A stretch of DNA of 64,000 nucleotides from Kribbella sp. NBC_00382 (GTDB taxonomy: Bacteria; Actinomycetota; Actinomycetes; Propionibacteriales; Kribbellaceae). The position numbers were made by a program, and so were the translations under genes. A model generated the notes under the pieces. The model was not told the DNA's origin and ran no database searches. It was given only the letters and a program-made list of their open reading frames with translations. Shown piece after piece: positions 27,500-36,217 of this stretch. The stretch spans positions 992,001-1,056,000 of the forward strand of contig NZ_CP107954.1 in NCBI RefSeq assembly GCF_036067295.1. The letters run 5' to 3'. Within the stretch, counting starts at the first letter, position 1; the number at the start of each line of letters is the position of its first letter.

Positions 27500-28383
27500 G
27501 CCGGCGGATCGTCAACGGTGTGGAGCTGCCGTCCTGGCCGATGCGGGGCTTCAAGGGGCTGGTGCTGCTGGTCTTCTGCGCGGCGGTGATCGTGCCGTTC
27601 GTGGCGGTGATCTCGACCAGCATCGCGCCGAACAAGCAGGTCACCGAGTCCGGCGGGCTGGTGCTGTTCCCGCATTCGGTGGACTTCGGGGCGTACCGGT
27701 CGCTGTTCGCGGGTGGCGTGGTCACGCAGGCGCTGTTCGTGAGCGTCTTCGTCACAGTGATCGGTACGGCGCTCAGCCTCACGGTCTCCGCCCTGCTGGC
27801 GTACTCGCTGGCCCGGCCGGGCTTCACCGCCGGACGGCCGATCCTGCTCGTCGTGCTGTTCAGCATGCTCTTCTCGCCCGGCATCATCCCGACGTACCTG
27901 GTGGTGAAGGGGGCCGGGCTGCTGGACAGCCTCTGGGCGCTGATCGTGCCGACGATGGTGAGCGCGTTCAACGTGGTCGTGCTGCGCGCGTTCTTCGCGA
28001 ACCTGCCGGGCGAGCTCACCGAGAGCGCCCGGATCGACGGCGCAGGCGAGCTGAAGACGTTCGGGTACATCGTGCTGCCGCTGTCGAAGGCGGTGCTCTC
28101 GGTGATCGGCCTGTTCTACGCGGTGAGCTACTGGAACGCGTTCTTCTCCGCCCTGCTGTATCTGAACGACAGCAAGCTGTGGCCCCTGCAACTGGTCTTG
28201 AGGACGTACGTCATCAACGACGCCCAACTGGGCAGCGCCGAGCTGGGCACCGAGCGGCTGCCACCCCAGGCCTCGATCCAGATGGCCATCCTGGTGGTCT
28301 CGATCGTGCCGATCCTGGTCGTCTACCCGTTCCTCCAGCGGCACTTCGCCAAGGGCGTGCTGACCGGCGCCGTGAAGGGCTGA
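27496..28383 (+). CDS. ABC sugar transporter permease (YtcP-like)
   Basis: A 295-residue second permease with six hydrophobic segments and the EAA loop ESARIDGAGELKTFGYIVLPLSKAVL. Segments like NKQVTESGGLVLFPHSVDFGAYRSLF and YWNAFFSALLYLND are typical of YtcP-type permeases. No ATP-binding-protein gene follows; CUT1 importers of actinobacteria usually borrow a shared MsiK-type ATPase encoded elsewhere. Confidence 0.93.
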   Translation: MSRRIVNGVELPSWPMRGFKGLVLLVFCAAVIVPFVAVISTSIAPNKQVTESGGLVLFPHSVDFGAYRSLFAGGVVTQALFVSVFVTVIGTALSLTVSALLAYSLARPGFTAGRPILLVVLFSMLFSPGIIPTYLVVKGAGLLDSLWALIVPTMVSAFNVVVLRAFFANLPGELTESARIDGAGELKTFGYIVLPLSKAVLSVIGLFYAVSYWNAFFSALLYLNDSKLWPLQLVLRTYVINDAQLGSAELGTERLPPQASIQMAILVVSIVPILVVYPFLQRHFAKGVLTGAVKG

Positions 28384-28402
28384 CCGGAAAAGGAATGGAC
28401 CG

Positions 28403-28438
28403 GTTGTCTGCCGGGTTGCGTAATAGAAGGCAGACAAC
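28403..28438 (+). terminator. 10-bp stem hairpin after the ABC importer operon
   Basis: GTTGTCTGCC at 28403-28412 pairs perfectly with GGCAGACAAC at 28429-28438 across a 16-base loop, 20 bp after the permease stop. No T-run follows, so it is either a factor-assisted terminator, an RNA-stabilising hairpin or an operator for the next gene. Confidence 0.45.
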
Positions 28439-28551
28439 GGCGGATTGGGGGTGACGGGACGGTCACGAAGAGTGTCTCGGGGGTTGCCCAGGGCAACATC
28501 AGGGTTCAGCCTGGGCCATTCCGGAGGCTTTGACCGGTACCGTCGAGGGGT

Positions 28552-29349
28552 ATGGGGATACACGCACTGGAGCAGGTGGAACTGGCTGGTGAGCGGGGGC
28601 GCGCCCCATCGGGGGCAGCGCCGGTCGTGTGGCGGGTGGTGCGGGAAGCAGTCCTGCTGGCCACCATGTTCGGGATCTACACGGCCGGCCGGCAGTTCGC
28701 CGGCAAGCACACCGGCTCGGCCCGCGGCCACGCTCGTGAAGTGCTGGCGTGGCAGAACTGGCTGCATCTGCCCAATGAGGCAACGTTGCAGCACGCGGCC
28801 CTGCAGGTCCCTCATCTGGTCGAGGGAGCAAACCTGTACTACGCCTCAGTTCACGCGCCACTCACCGGCGCGGTGCTGATCTGGCTGAGCATCTGGCGCC
28901 CCAAGGCCTACTCCAACGTGCGCTGGACGATCGTCGCGCTGACCGGGCTGGCCCTGGTCGGCCACATCCTGTTCCCGCTCGCACCGCCGCGGATGATGCC
29001 GGGCTTCGTCGACACCGGCCTGCTGTACGGCCAGTCGGTGTACGGCCCCGACGCCTCCGGCGGGGTGGCGAACCAGTTCGCCGCGATGCCGAGCCTGCAC
29101 GTCGGCTGGGCGGCCCTGATCGCGCTGTCGATGATCCTGATCACCCGGAGCAAGTGGCGCTGGCTGTGGCTGCTGCACCCGATCATCACCTTCGCCGTGG
29201 TGGTCATGACAGCGAACCACTACTGGCTCGACGGCATCGTCGCGCTGATCCTGCTGGGCGTCACCCTCCCGCTGCTGCTCCGGCCCGGCTTGCACGCCGA
29301 CAAGCCGCTGACGGTTAAATCAGATGCTGGGGAGCTCGCTCTCAAGTAA
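28552..29349 (+). CDS. PAP2-family membrane phosphatase
   Basis: A 265-residue integral membrane protein with about six transmembrane segments. The PAP2 signature is present in its Aur1/inositolphosphotransferase-like form: MPSLHVGWAALIAL and, further on, TANHYWLDGIVALI, carrying the catalytic histidines. Expected to act on a lipid phosphate at the outer face of the cytoplasmic membrane. The N-terminal ~40 residues are poorly conserved. The HelD-like gene follows 47 bp later. Confidence 0.85.
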   Translation: MGIHALEQVELAGERGRAPSGAAPVVWRVVREAVLLATMFGIYTAGRQFAGKHTGSARGHAREVLAWQNWLHLPNEATLQHAALQVPHLVEGANLYYASVHAPLTGAVLIWLSIWRPKAYSNVRWTIVALTGLALVGHILFPLAPPRMMPGFVDTGLLYGQSVYGPDASGGVANQFAAMPSLHVGWAALIALSMILITRSKWRWLWLLHPIITFAVVVMTANHYWLDGIVALILLGVTLPLLLRPGLHADKPLTVKSDAGELALK

Positions 29350-29396
29350 CGTGACGGGGCTTCCCTGCCCTCGACCGCACTTGCGGAGGTCCTGTC

Positions 29397-31406
29397 ATGC
29401 CCCCTGACGACCCGATCCTCCACGCCGAGAAGACCTATCTCAGTACGTCGCGCGCCGCGCTCGCGGTGATGCGCGAGAAGACCGGATCGCTGGAGATCGC
29501 CAGCGCTGACCCGGTCAACACCGAGTTCCTGAAGGCCGCGATCTGGCGGCGGATGAAGGAGCTCGAGGACGACCCCGACGTACCGCTGTTCTTCGGCCGC
29601 CTCGACTACCTCGAGCCGCTCGAGGAGACCTTCCACATCGGCCGCCGGCACGTCAACGACGAGGCCGGCGAACCGCTGGTGGTGGACTGGCGGGCCGACA
29701 TCTCGGTGCCGTTCTACCGGGCCAGCAAGACCGAGCCGATGGGCGTCGGGATCCGCCGCCGGTTCGGTTTCACGCACGGCGAGATGACCGCCTTCGAAGA
29801 CGAGGACCTGACCAGCTCGGCCGCTCCTGAGCAACACAGCAACATCCTGGACGCGGAAATCGAGCGGCCCCGCTCCGGCCCGATGCGCGACATCGTCGCC
29901 ACCATCCAGCCCGAGCAGGACGTCATCGTCCGAGCCGGCGTCGAGGAGACCATCTGCGTGCAGGGGGCGCCTGGTACCGGTAAAACGGCGGTGGGGCTGC
30001 ACCGGGCGGCGTACCTGCTCTATGCGTACCGCGACCAGCTCAGCCGGTCCGGGGTGCTGGTGGTCGGCCCGAACGCGAGCTTCCTGCGGTACATCGGCGA
30101 CGTACTCCCGGCGCTGGGCGAGATCGAGGCGAAGCAGACCACGGTCGAGGAGATGGTCGCCCGGGTGAAGGTCGCCGGGCCCGGTCCGGCAGCGCTGGAC
30201 GTGCTCAAGGGGGACGCGCGGCTGGCCGAAGTACTGCATCGGGCGGTCTGGTCCCAGGTCCAGCTGCCCAAGGAACCCCTAGTAGTCCCTAGGGGATCCC
30301 ACCGATGGCGTGTAGCGGCGTACCAGGCTGAGGAGCTCGTCAACGAGCTGCGCACCCGCGGTATCCGGTACGGCGCCGGCCGGGCCATGCTGCCGCAGCG
30401 GCTCGCACATGCCGTCCTCCTGCGGATGGAAGCGGCCGGGGACTCCCCCGACGACCGCGTGCAGGACTCCGTGGCCCGCAGCCGCCCAGTGAAGCAGTAC
30501 GCCGATGCGCTCTGGCCAGCGATCGACCCGGCCAAGCTGCTGTTCCAGCTGTTCACCGACGCGGAGCTACTCGCCGAGCACGCGGCAGGCGTCCTCACTG
30601 AGGAGGAGCAAGCGCTACTGCTCTGGGAGAAGCCGCCCCGGTCCGCCGGAGCCGCCAAGTGGTCCGTCGCCGATGCCACCCTTATCGACGAGATCGCTGA
30701 CTTGGTCGACCGGACGCCCAGCCTGGGACACGTAGTGCTGGACGAGGCGCAGGACCTGTCGGCGATGCAGCTCCGAGCGGTGGGGCGCCGGTGCTCTACC
30801 GGCTCGATGACGGTGCTCGGCGACATCGCCCAGGGCACGACACCGTGGGCCACACCCTCCTGGGACGAGGCACTCGGGCACCTGGGCAAGAGCGGCGCCC
30901 ACACCGAGGAGCTGACGGCTGGCTTCCGGGTACCGGGCCAGGTGATCGAGTACGCCGCCCGCCTCCTCCCGCAGATCGCCCCTCACCTCACCCCGCCTAT
31001 CGCAGTACGACGGTCCCGCGGTGAGCTGGACATCACGCGCGTACCCGACAGCATGGCCGCCGCCGTCGACACGGTCAGTCGCGTGATGGACCGGCCGGGC
31101 TCGATCGGGCTGATCGTGCCCGACGCGCTGGTCCCGGCGGCCCGGAAGACTCTGGAGGGCAAGGGGCTGAGTTACGCAGTACTGGGCGACGCGGACGACG
31201 TCGAGGCGCACGTGGACGTCGTACCGGCCGGGCTGGCCAAGGGCCTCGAGTTCGACCACGTGGTGCTGGTCGAGCCGGCTGGGATCGTCGCCGGCGAGGC
31301 TGACGAGCGGACCGGGTTGCGCCGGCTCTACGTCTGCCTGACGCGTGCGGTCACCTCACTCGCGGTGCTGCACAGCGAGGACCTCCCCGAGGTCTTGCAG
31401 GGCTGA
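29397..31406 (+). CDS. helD: HelD-like RNA polymerase-associated motor ATPase
   Basis: A 669-residue UvrD-related superfamily-1 ATPase. Seen: the HelD signature FFGRLDYLEPLEETFHIGRR and EPLVVDWRADISVPFYRA, Walker A GAPGTGKTAVGLHRAAYLL near residues 188-195, VLDEAQDLS (Walker B), and C-terminal AKGLEFDHVVLVEP with RLYVCLTRA. HelD proteins remove stalled RNA polymerase from DNA and can confer rifampicin tolerance. It is shorter than characterised HelD proteins (roughly 735-775 residues); the N-terminal coiled-coil arm is only about 60 residues. An ECF41 sigma gene follows 17 bp later. Confidence 0.85.
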   Translation: MPPDDPILHAEKTYLSTSRAALAVMREKTGSLEIASADPVNTEFLKAAIWRRMKELEDDPDVPLFFGRLDYLEPLEETFHIGRRHVNDEAGEPLVVDWRADISVPFYRASKTEPMGVGIRRRFGFTHGEMTAFEDEDLTSSAAPEQHSNILDAEIERPRSGPMRDIVATIQPEQDVIVRAGVEETICVQGAPGTGKTAVGLHRAAYLLYAYRDQLSRSGVLVVGPNASFLRYIGDVLPALGEIEAKQTTVEEMVARVKVAGPGPAALDVLKGDARLAEVLHRAVWSQVQLPKEPLVVPRGSHRWRVAAYQAEELVNELRTRGIRYGAGRAMLPQRLAHAVLLRMEAAGDSPDDRVQDSVARSRPVKQYADALWPAIDPAKLLFQLFTDAELLAEHAAGVLTEEEQALLLWEKPPRSAGAAKWSVADATLIDEIADLVDRTPSLGHVVLDEAQDLSAMQLRAVGRRCSTGSMTVLGDIAQGTTPWATPSWDEALGHLGKSGAHTEELTAGFRVPGQVIEYAARLLPQIAPHLTPPIAVRRSRGELDITRVPDSMAAAVDTVSRVMDRPGSIGLIVPDALVPAARKTLEGKGLSYAVLGDADDVEAHVDVVPAGLAKGLEFDHVVLVEPAGIVAGEADERTGLRRLYVCLTRAVTSLAVLHSEDLPEVLQG

Positions 31407-31422
31407 TCGTAGGCTGGGTGGC

Positions 31423-32289
31423 GTGACTACTGACCTGGACGAGGCCGCTGTCGACTTCGGTAGGGTGCGGCCGCGCTTGTTCGGCATCGCCTACCGGATG
31501 CTCGGCAGCGTGCACGAGGCCGAGGATCTGGTCCAGGACGTGTGGCTCAAGTGGCAGGCCTACGACCGCAGTACGGTCCGGGAGCCGGCCGCGTTCCTCG
31601 CCACCACGACGACCCGGCTGGCCATCAACGCGAGCCAGTCGGCCCGGGCCCGGCGGGAGACGTACGTCGGGCCGTGGCTGCCCGAGCCGGTCGACACCAG
31701 CGCCGACCCGACTCTGGGCGCCGAGCGGGGTGAGGCTCTCGAGCTGGCCATGCTCGTGCTGCTGGAGAAGCTGTCCCCGACCCAGCGGGCGGCGTACATC
31801 CTGCGCGAGGCGTTCGACTACCCGTACGACCAGATCGCGGACATCGTCCAGCTTTCCGAGGCGAACGTGCGGCAGCTGGTCAGCCGGTCCCGCAAGCGGC
31901 TCGCCGAGGAGCGGCGGGAGCCGGTCGTCAAGGACGAGCAGCGCAAGCTGCTGGCCGCCTTCATGGCCGCGGCTCAGAAAGGCGACCTCGAGACGCTGGT
32001 GGAGCTGCTCGCCGCCGACGCCGTGAGCTACTCCGACGGCGGCGGCATTGTCCGCGCCACCAAGGTGCAGCTGGTCGGCGGCGACGTCATCGCGAAGGTC
32101 ACGGTCGCCTTCGCGGGCACCTTCTGGACCGGCTCGGACCTCACCTTCGCGGAGACCAACAGCGGCTGGTCCGCTGTGGCCTCCCGCGACGGCGAGGTCT
32201 TCGTGGTGGTCAGCATCAGCGCCTCGGCCGACGGGATCGACCAGGTCCAGTGGATGCTCAACCCCGAGAAGCTGGCTGGCCTGTACTAG
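31423..32289 (+). CDS. sigJ: ECF41-family RNA polymerase sigma factor (SigJ-like)
   Basis: A 288-residue ECF sigma factor with region 2 (FGIAYRMLGSVHEAEDLVQDVWLKW), region 4 (LSPTQRAAYILREAFDYPYDQIADIVQLSEANVRQLVSRSRKRL) and the ECF41 C-terminal SnoaL-like extension. The family motifs WLPEP (GPWLPEPVD), YSDGGG and NPEKLAG (for NPDKL) are all present; the extension controls activity in cis, replacing an anti-sigma factor. Start GTG 31423. The usual neighbouring COE (carboxymuconolactone decarboxylase or oxidoreductase) gene is missing; the neighbours are HelD and a convergent MFS gene, with a 4-bp 3' overlap. Confidence 0.92.
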   Translation: MTTDLDEAAVDFGRVRPRLFGIAYRMLGSVHEAEDLVQDVWLKWQAYDRSTVREPAAFLATTTTRLAINASQSARARRETYVGPWLPEPVDTSADPTLGAERGEALELAMLVLLEKLSPTQRAAYILREAFDYPYDQIADIVQLSEANVRQLVSRSRKRLAEERREPVVKDEQRKLLAAFMAAAQKGDLETLVELLAADAVSYSDGGGIVRATKVQLVGGDVIAKVTVAFAGTFWTGSDLTFAETNSGWSAVASRDGEVFVVVSISASADGIDQVQWMLNPEKLAGLY

Positions 32290-33476
32290 GCCGCTTCGGT
32301 CGCGTACGCGTCTTCCTCGTCCAGGTGCTCGACCCGCTGCAGCGCAGGGTTGCGCCGGAGCGTCACGAGGAGGCCGATGACGACCAAGCCGAGTACTGCG
32401 GCGATGGGCGGCAGCAGCTGGACTCCGACAAGCTTGATCACCACACCGCCGACCGCTGCCGCCAGGCCCGCGCCCAGGTAGATGGCGGACGCGTTCATGG
32501 CCAGGAGCAGCCCGCCGCCTTCGCCCATCTCCAGGAGCAGGTTCTGGATCGGCGGGTTGAACGCCCAGGTGAACAGGCTCCACACGAACAGTGCGACAGC
32601 CGCACCGGCCACGGTGGTGGCCGTCAGGGTCAGGGTGGCGATGACGGCGGTAAAGCCTGTGAGGGTCACGGTCAGAGTCCGCAGGCTGCCGAAGCGGTCA
32701 GTGGCGCGACCACCGACCAGGTTGCCCACTACTGCGCCAACGCCGTACACGAGAAGGAGGATGCTGACAGTGCCGCCCTTGAGGTGGGCAGTCTCGGCCA
32801 GCAGCGGCACTACGTAGATGAAGACGCTCATGGTGGCCAGTACGGCGAGCACAGTCATCACCAGCACGGTCTGCACGCGGCGGTCGGTCAGGCCGGCGAA
32901 GCGCTCACGCAGGCTCACGGCCTCGGGCGCCTCGACAGTCGGGAGCGCGGACCGTACAGCCAGCGTGACCACCAGACAGACGGCCGCGATCAGCGCGAAC
33001 ACTCCGCGATAGCCGAGGCTGTCACCGAGCAAACTACCCGCCGGTACGCCGAGCACGAGCGCGAAGGTCAAGCCGCCGAACACCACGGCGACCGCTCGTC
33101 CCCGCTCCTCCGGCGGCAGGAACTTGGTCGCGAACAGCGTCGCCGCGGGCGTGTACGCGGCAGCGCCGAAGGCGGCCACGATCCGGCCCACGATCAGGAT
33201 CGGGTAGTTGGTCGCGATCGCCGCGATCCCGTTACCGAGCGCGGCCAGCAGCAGCGCGGCGATCAGCAGCGTGCGGCGCTCCCAGCGGCCTGTCAGGGTC
33301 GACAGCAGCGGCGCGCCGACGGCGTACGAGAGGGCGAACGCGGTGGCGAGCTGGCCGGCGGCGGTCAGCGAGACGTGCAGCTCGGAGCTGACCGCGGGCA
33401 GCACACCGGACACGACGTACGCGCTGGTGCCGACGGCGAAGGCTCCGGCGGCCAGCAGGTAGATCCGTGCGGACAT
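32286..33476 (-). CDS. MFS transporter (drug/arabinose efflux type)
   Basis: A 396-residue major facilitator with 12 hydrophobic segments. Motif A-like loops are in LSTLTGRWERRTLLI and GGRATDRFGSLRTL, and GVPAGSLLGDSLGYRGVF resembles motif C of proton-driven exporters. Likely a drug or sugar exporter. It is divergent from an ArsR-type regulator gene 91 bp away whose palindromic sites lie between them, so the exporter is probably repressed by that regulator. Confidence 0.9.
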   Translation of the reverse strand: MSARIYLLAAGAFAVGTSAYVVSGVLPAVSSELHVSLTAAGQLATAFALSYAVGAPLLSTLTGRWERRTLLIAALLLAALGNGIAAIATNYPILIVGRIVAAFGAAAYTPAATLFATKFLPPEERGRAVAVVFGGLTFALVLGVPAGSLLGDSLGYRGVFALIAAVCLVVTLAVRSALPTVEAPEAVSLRERFAGLTDRRVQTVLVMTVLAVLATMSVFIYVVPLLAETAHLKGGTVSILLLVYGVGAVVGNLVGGRATDRFGSLRTLTVTLTGFTAVIATLTLTATTVAGAAVALFVWSLFTWAFNPPIQNLLLEMGEGGGLLLAMNASAIYLGAGLAAAVGGVVIKLVGVQLLPPIAAVLGLVVIGLLVTLRRNPALQRVEHLDEEDAYATEAA

Positions 33477-33517
33477 GAAACAACCTTCCAGAAGACTCAG
33501 GCGCTTGTTCGACGTTC

Positions 33518-33547
33518 ATCGTACTACGATTACCGTCGAAGTTCGAC
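33518..33547. promoter_or_regulatory. two adjacent palindromes between MFS and ArsR genes
   Basis: ATCGTA-C-TACGAT at 33518-33530 and GTCGAA-G-TTCGAC at 33535-33547 are both perfect 6-1-6 palindromes, four bases apart, in the 91-bp divergent gap. They are the likely binding sites of the ArsR-family repressor. Confidence 0.6.
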
Positions 33548-33567
33548 CGCCGTCGTACTATGGACCC

Positions 33568-33882
33568 ATGAGCACCTCGAAAAACCTGCCGCAGCCCGAC
33601 CGCGAGGAGATTCGCGTCGAGGATGTCCTGCAGGCACTGGGCGAGCCCGTCCGGCTGCAGATCATCCAGGCCCTGGCGGATGTCCCGGAGGGCATCGCCT
33701 GCGGCGAGATCGAGCTGCCGGTGACGGCGTCGACCCGGGCGCATCACCTGCGCATTCTGCGCGAGGCGGGCGTGCTGTCCACACACACCGAGGGCACCCG
33801 CCGGATCAGCAAGCTGAGGCGCGAGGACCTGGAGGCGCTCTACCCCGGCCTGCTCACCGGAGTGCTCGCCGCACGCCGCTGA
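33568..33882 (+). CDS. ArsR-family winged-helix regulator
   Basis: A 104-residue HTH_5 protein: VEDVLQALGEPVRLQIIQALADVPEG, then STRAHHLRILREAGVLSTHTEGTRRISKLRREDLEALYPGLL. No metal-binding Cys cluster is present, so the inducer is not a thiol-bound metal of the classic ArsR type. The ATG at 33568 is chosen because the family starts near this point; the open frame extends upstream into the operator region. Divergent from the MFS exporter it probably controls. Confidence 0.88.
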   Translation: MSTSKNLPQPDREEIRVEDVLQALGEPVRLQIIQALADVPEGIACGEIELPVTASTRAHHLRILREAGVLSTHTEGTRRISKLRREDLEALYPGLLTGVLAARR

Positions 33883-33946
33883 TCCGCAACCGCAAGGCAG
33901 AGGTGTGCCGATCGAGCGGTCACCGTTGTGATCGGACTGGCAGACT

Positions 33947-36217
33947 GTGGCGGTGGTGGTCCTGCGTGAACGGTGGAGCGAGCTACTGCCCGGCTCTGCG
34001 CCGCTGGCGGACGACCTCGTCGCGCGCTACGTCGAGCGGAACCGGCGCGCCTACCGCGACCAGTACCTCGAAGCCGTCCTGGACGCCCTCGACTCACTGA
34101 TCCAGCTGAGCACCGATCCGACCTCGGTCCGGCTCGCGGCCTGGTTCCATCGGGCCGTGCACCAGCCCGGCGGCGGGTCCGCCGAGGACGCGGAGTCGTC
34201 GGCCCGGTTGGTCGAGCAGACGTTGCCCACCTATGGGGTGGATCCGATCCGCGTCGCCGAGGTGGCCCGGCTGGTCCGGCTCACCGGTGACCTGGCGACT
34301 CCACCGACCGACTCCTATGCACCGCCCCGGCGCGACGCGAACGGCGACGTCCTGCTCGATGCAGTCAACGGCATCATGGCGACAGCTCCCGCCCGGTACG
34401 CGGCCCACGCCTCCGAGGTACGCCGGGACGCGGGTGACCGCACAGCCGCCATCGGACGCCGGTACGACGAAGTACGGGTCCTGCTCGACGGGCATCTCTA
34501 CCGGAGTCAGCTGGCTCGACAGCGGATGGGTGCGCACGCTCGCGCCAACCTGGAGGCAGAGCTCGCCGGGCTCGACAGCGAATTGCCAGCGCCCTGGCGT
34601 GGTTGGCAGCAGGCGGCACTGGCGGCTACTGCGACCTTCGCGGCCATAGCGGCGACCGTTGCCTCGATCGCCGCGGCAGGAGCTCCTTGGCAGGTGCCGG
34701 CAGTAGAGCCCGAGGCTGGTTGGCCACCGGTCGCTCTAGCCGTGTTCTCACTCTTCTGCGCACCACTGCTCTTCCGTACGGCCCGCAGCGCGAGTCAACG
34801 CGCAAGGCTGATCGCAGGCGCCGTGGTGGCTGTCGCGGTCACCGGACTCTTGATTGCCTGGGCACAGGTCCCAGTCACGAACCCTGCGGTCGGTATCGGC
34901 CTCCGGGTCCCTCTGGTCATCTCTGCTCTCCTACTGCTCCTCGTAGCCGGTACTGCGGCCTTGGTCGCCTCCCTGCTCCGGACCAGGAACGCACGATTCC
35001 TACCGACCCGGAATCTCGGCCAGCAGCTCTCGTGGCTCGCAGTACCGGGGGTGATCGCGCTACTTCTCCTGCTGGTCGTGCAGCCGCTGGCCAAGGGGTA
35101 CGTGCTGGGCTCCAACGAGCGGTCGGAGGGCCCACGTGGTCCGGCCGGGCAGATGCCTGAGTCGCTGCTCGACGGTGGAGTCACCTGGGTCAGTCGGGCG
35201 TTGACCAACGCTGGCGCCGAGGAGGCCGTCGGGACCAAGTACGGGATCGCCGTACCTCGGCAGAGCGGTGTGGTGGAGATGCTGGACGCGGCCACCGGGG
35301 AACTGCGGTGGCGCTACAGCCGGTCCGACTCGGACGAGAAGCCGGACATCGTGGCTACCGGCAACGGCGAGTACGTGCTGGCCGAGTTCGCCGACATCGG
35401 CTACCTGCTGCTCGATGCGAACACCGGCAAGCGCAAGGCCGCCTGGCCGGGGAGTACGCGCGATCACAGCATCCAGCAGGCCGATCCGCTGCTGACGGGC
35501 GAGCAGGTCTCCCGCGGCTCGGACAAGCTGCGCGGGGTCGACCCGGACGGCGACAGCCGGTGGACCTTCGAGCCCGGCCGCTGCACCAACATCGGAGCCG
35601 TGGCGACTTCGGACACCGTCGTCGCGTTCCTCGGGCACAGCTGCGGGCGGCAGGCCGACGAGGTGGCCGGCCTCGACCTGAAGAGCGGCAAGAAGCTCTG
35701 GAGCAAGGCGCCGAGCGACATGTACCGGCGGCCGGTCGTGGTCGGCGGGGCGGTCGTGGTGGCGGAGCCGGGCGGCGATTCGGACGTACCGGTCGCGTTG
35801 GTGGCGATCGAACCGCGTACCGGCCAGACGAAGTGGCGGTGGCCGGTACCGGCGAACTGGGCGTGCCGGACGCTGCTGAAGTCCGCGGGGCGGCTCCTGA
35901 TCGTCGTGGACTGCCCGGGACCGGAGAGTCAGCAGAACACCAAGACGGTGGTCACTGCGATCGATGCGACGACTGGCCAGACCGCTTGGCAGACCACTGC
36001 GCCGGTGGATCCTCGGAGCCGGGTGGCGGTGACTGCGGACGGGCGGGTCGTGTCGCTGGGAGGCAGCAGCTCGGGAGGGTGTGCGGCCAATGTCATCGAC
36101 AGCACCGGCTTCCGCCGGGTCGCACTGCCGACCGGGATCTCCTGCAGCCGCGACCCGGTGGCCATCGGCAACCTGGTCCTGACCTCAGGCCCGGCCGGCG
36201 TCATCGCCCTGCACTGA
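33947..36217 (+). CDS. degenerate HD-domain / transmembrane / PQQ-like propeller fusion protein (paralogue 1)
   Basis: A 756-residue three-part protein. Residues ~1-205 match the COG4339-type HD phosphohydrolase domain, but metal ligands are replaced: the YHxxxH motif reads AYRDQY, HD reads HR (WFHRAVHQ), and DADL reads DAVN. Then come four or five transmembrane segments and, after residue ~390, a PQQ-like propeller with repeats such as LDAATGELRWRYSRSD, LDLKSGKKLWSKAP and IDATTGQTAWQTT. Alignment with the second paralogue (37188-39569) suggests the true start is GTG 33956 rather than 33947. Likely a membrane sensor or scaffold; enzymatic activity of the HD part is not expected. Confidence 0.78.
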   Translation: MAVVVLRERWSELLPGSAPLADDLVARYVERNRRAYRDQYLEAVLDALDSLIQLSTDPTSVRLAAWFHRAVHQPGGGSAEDAESSARLVEQTLPTYGVDPIRVAEVARLVRLTGDLATPPTDSYAPPRRDANGDVLLDAVNGIMATAPARYAAHASEVRRDAGDRTAAIGRRYDEVRVLLDGHLYRSQLARQRMGAHARANLEAELAGLDSELPAPWRGWQQAALAATATFAAIAATVASIAAAGAPWQVPAVEPEAGWPPVALAVFSLFCAPLLFRTARSASQRARLIAGAVVAVAVTGLLIAWAQVPVTNPAVGIGLRVPLVISALLLLLVAGTAALVASLLRTRNARFLPTRNLGQQLSWLAVPGVIALLLLLVVQPLAKGYVLGSNERSEGPRGPAGQMPESLLDGGVTWVSRALTNAGAEEAVGTKYGIAVPRQSGVVEMLDAATGELRWRYSRSDSDEKPDIVATGNGEYVLAEFADIGYLLLDANTGKRKAAWPGSTRDHSIQQADPLLTGEQVSRGSDKLRGVDPDGDSRWTFEPGRCTNIGAVATSDTVVAFLGHSCGRQADEVAGLDLKSGKKLWSKAPSDMYRRPVVVGGAVVVAEPGGDSDVPVALVAIEPRTGQTKWRWPVPANWACRTLLKSAGRLLIVVDCPGPESQQNTKTVVTAIDATTGQTAWQTTAPVDPRSRVAVTADGRVVSLGGSSSGGCAANVIDSTGFRRVALPTGISCSRDPVAIGNLVLTSGPAGVIALH

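Noticed and set aside
29356-29396. Possible rifampicin-associated element upstream of the HelD gene
   Set aside because: Only GGGGCTT resembles the start of the element as I remember it; the remaining bases do not match.
32250-34100. 616-residue plus-strand ORF opposite the MFS gene
   Set aside because: Mostly His/Asp/Gln-rich antisense sequence; the minus-strand MFS protein is clear.
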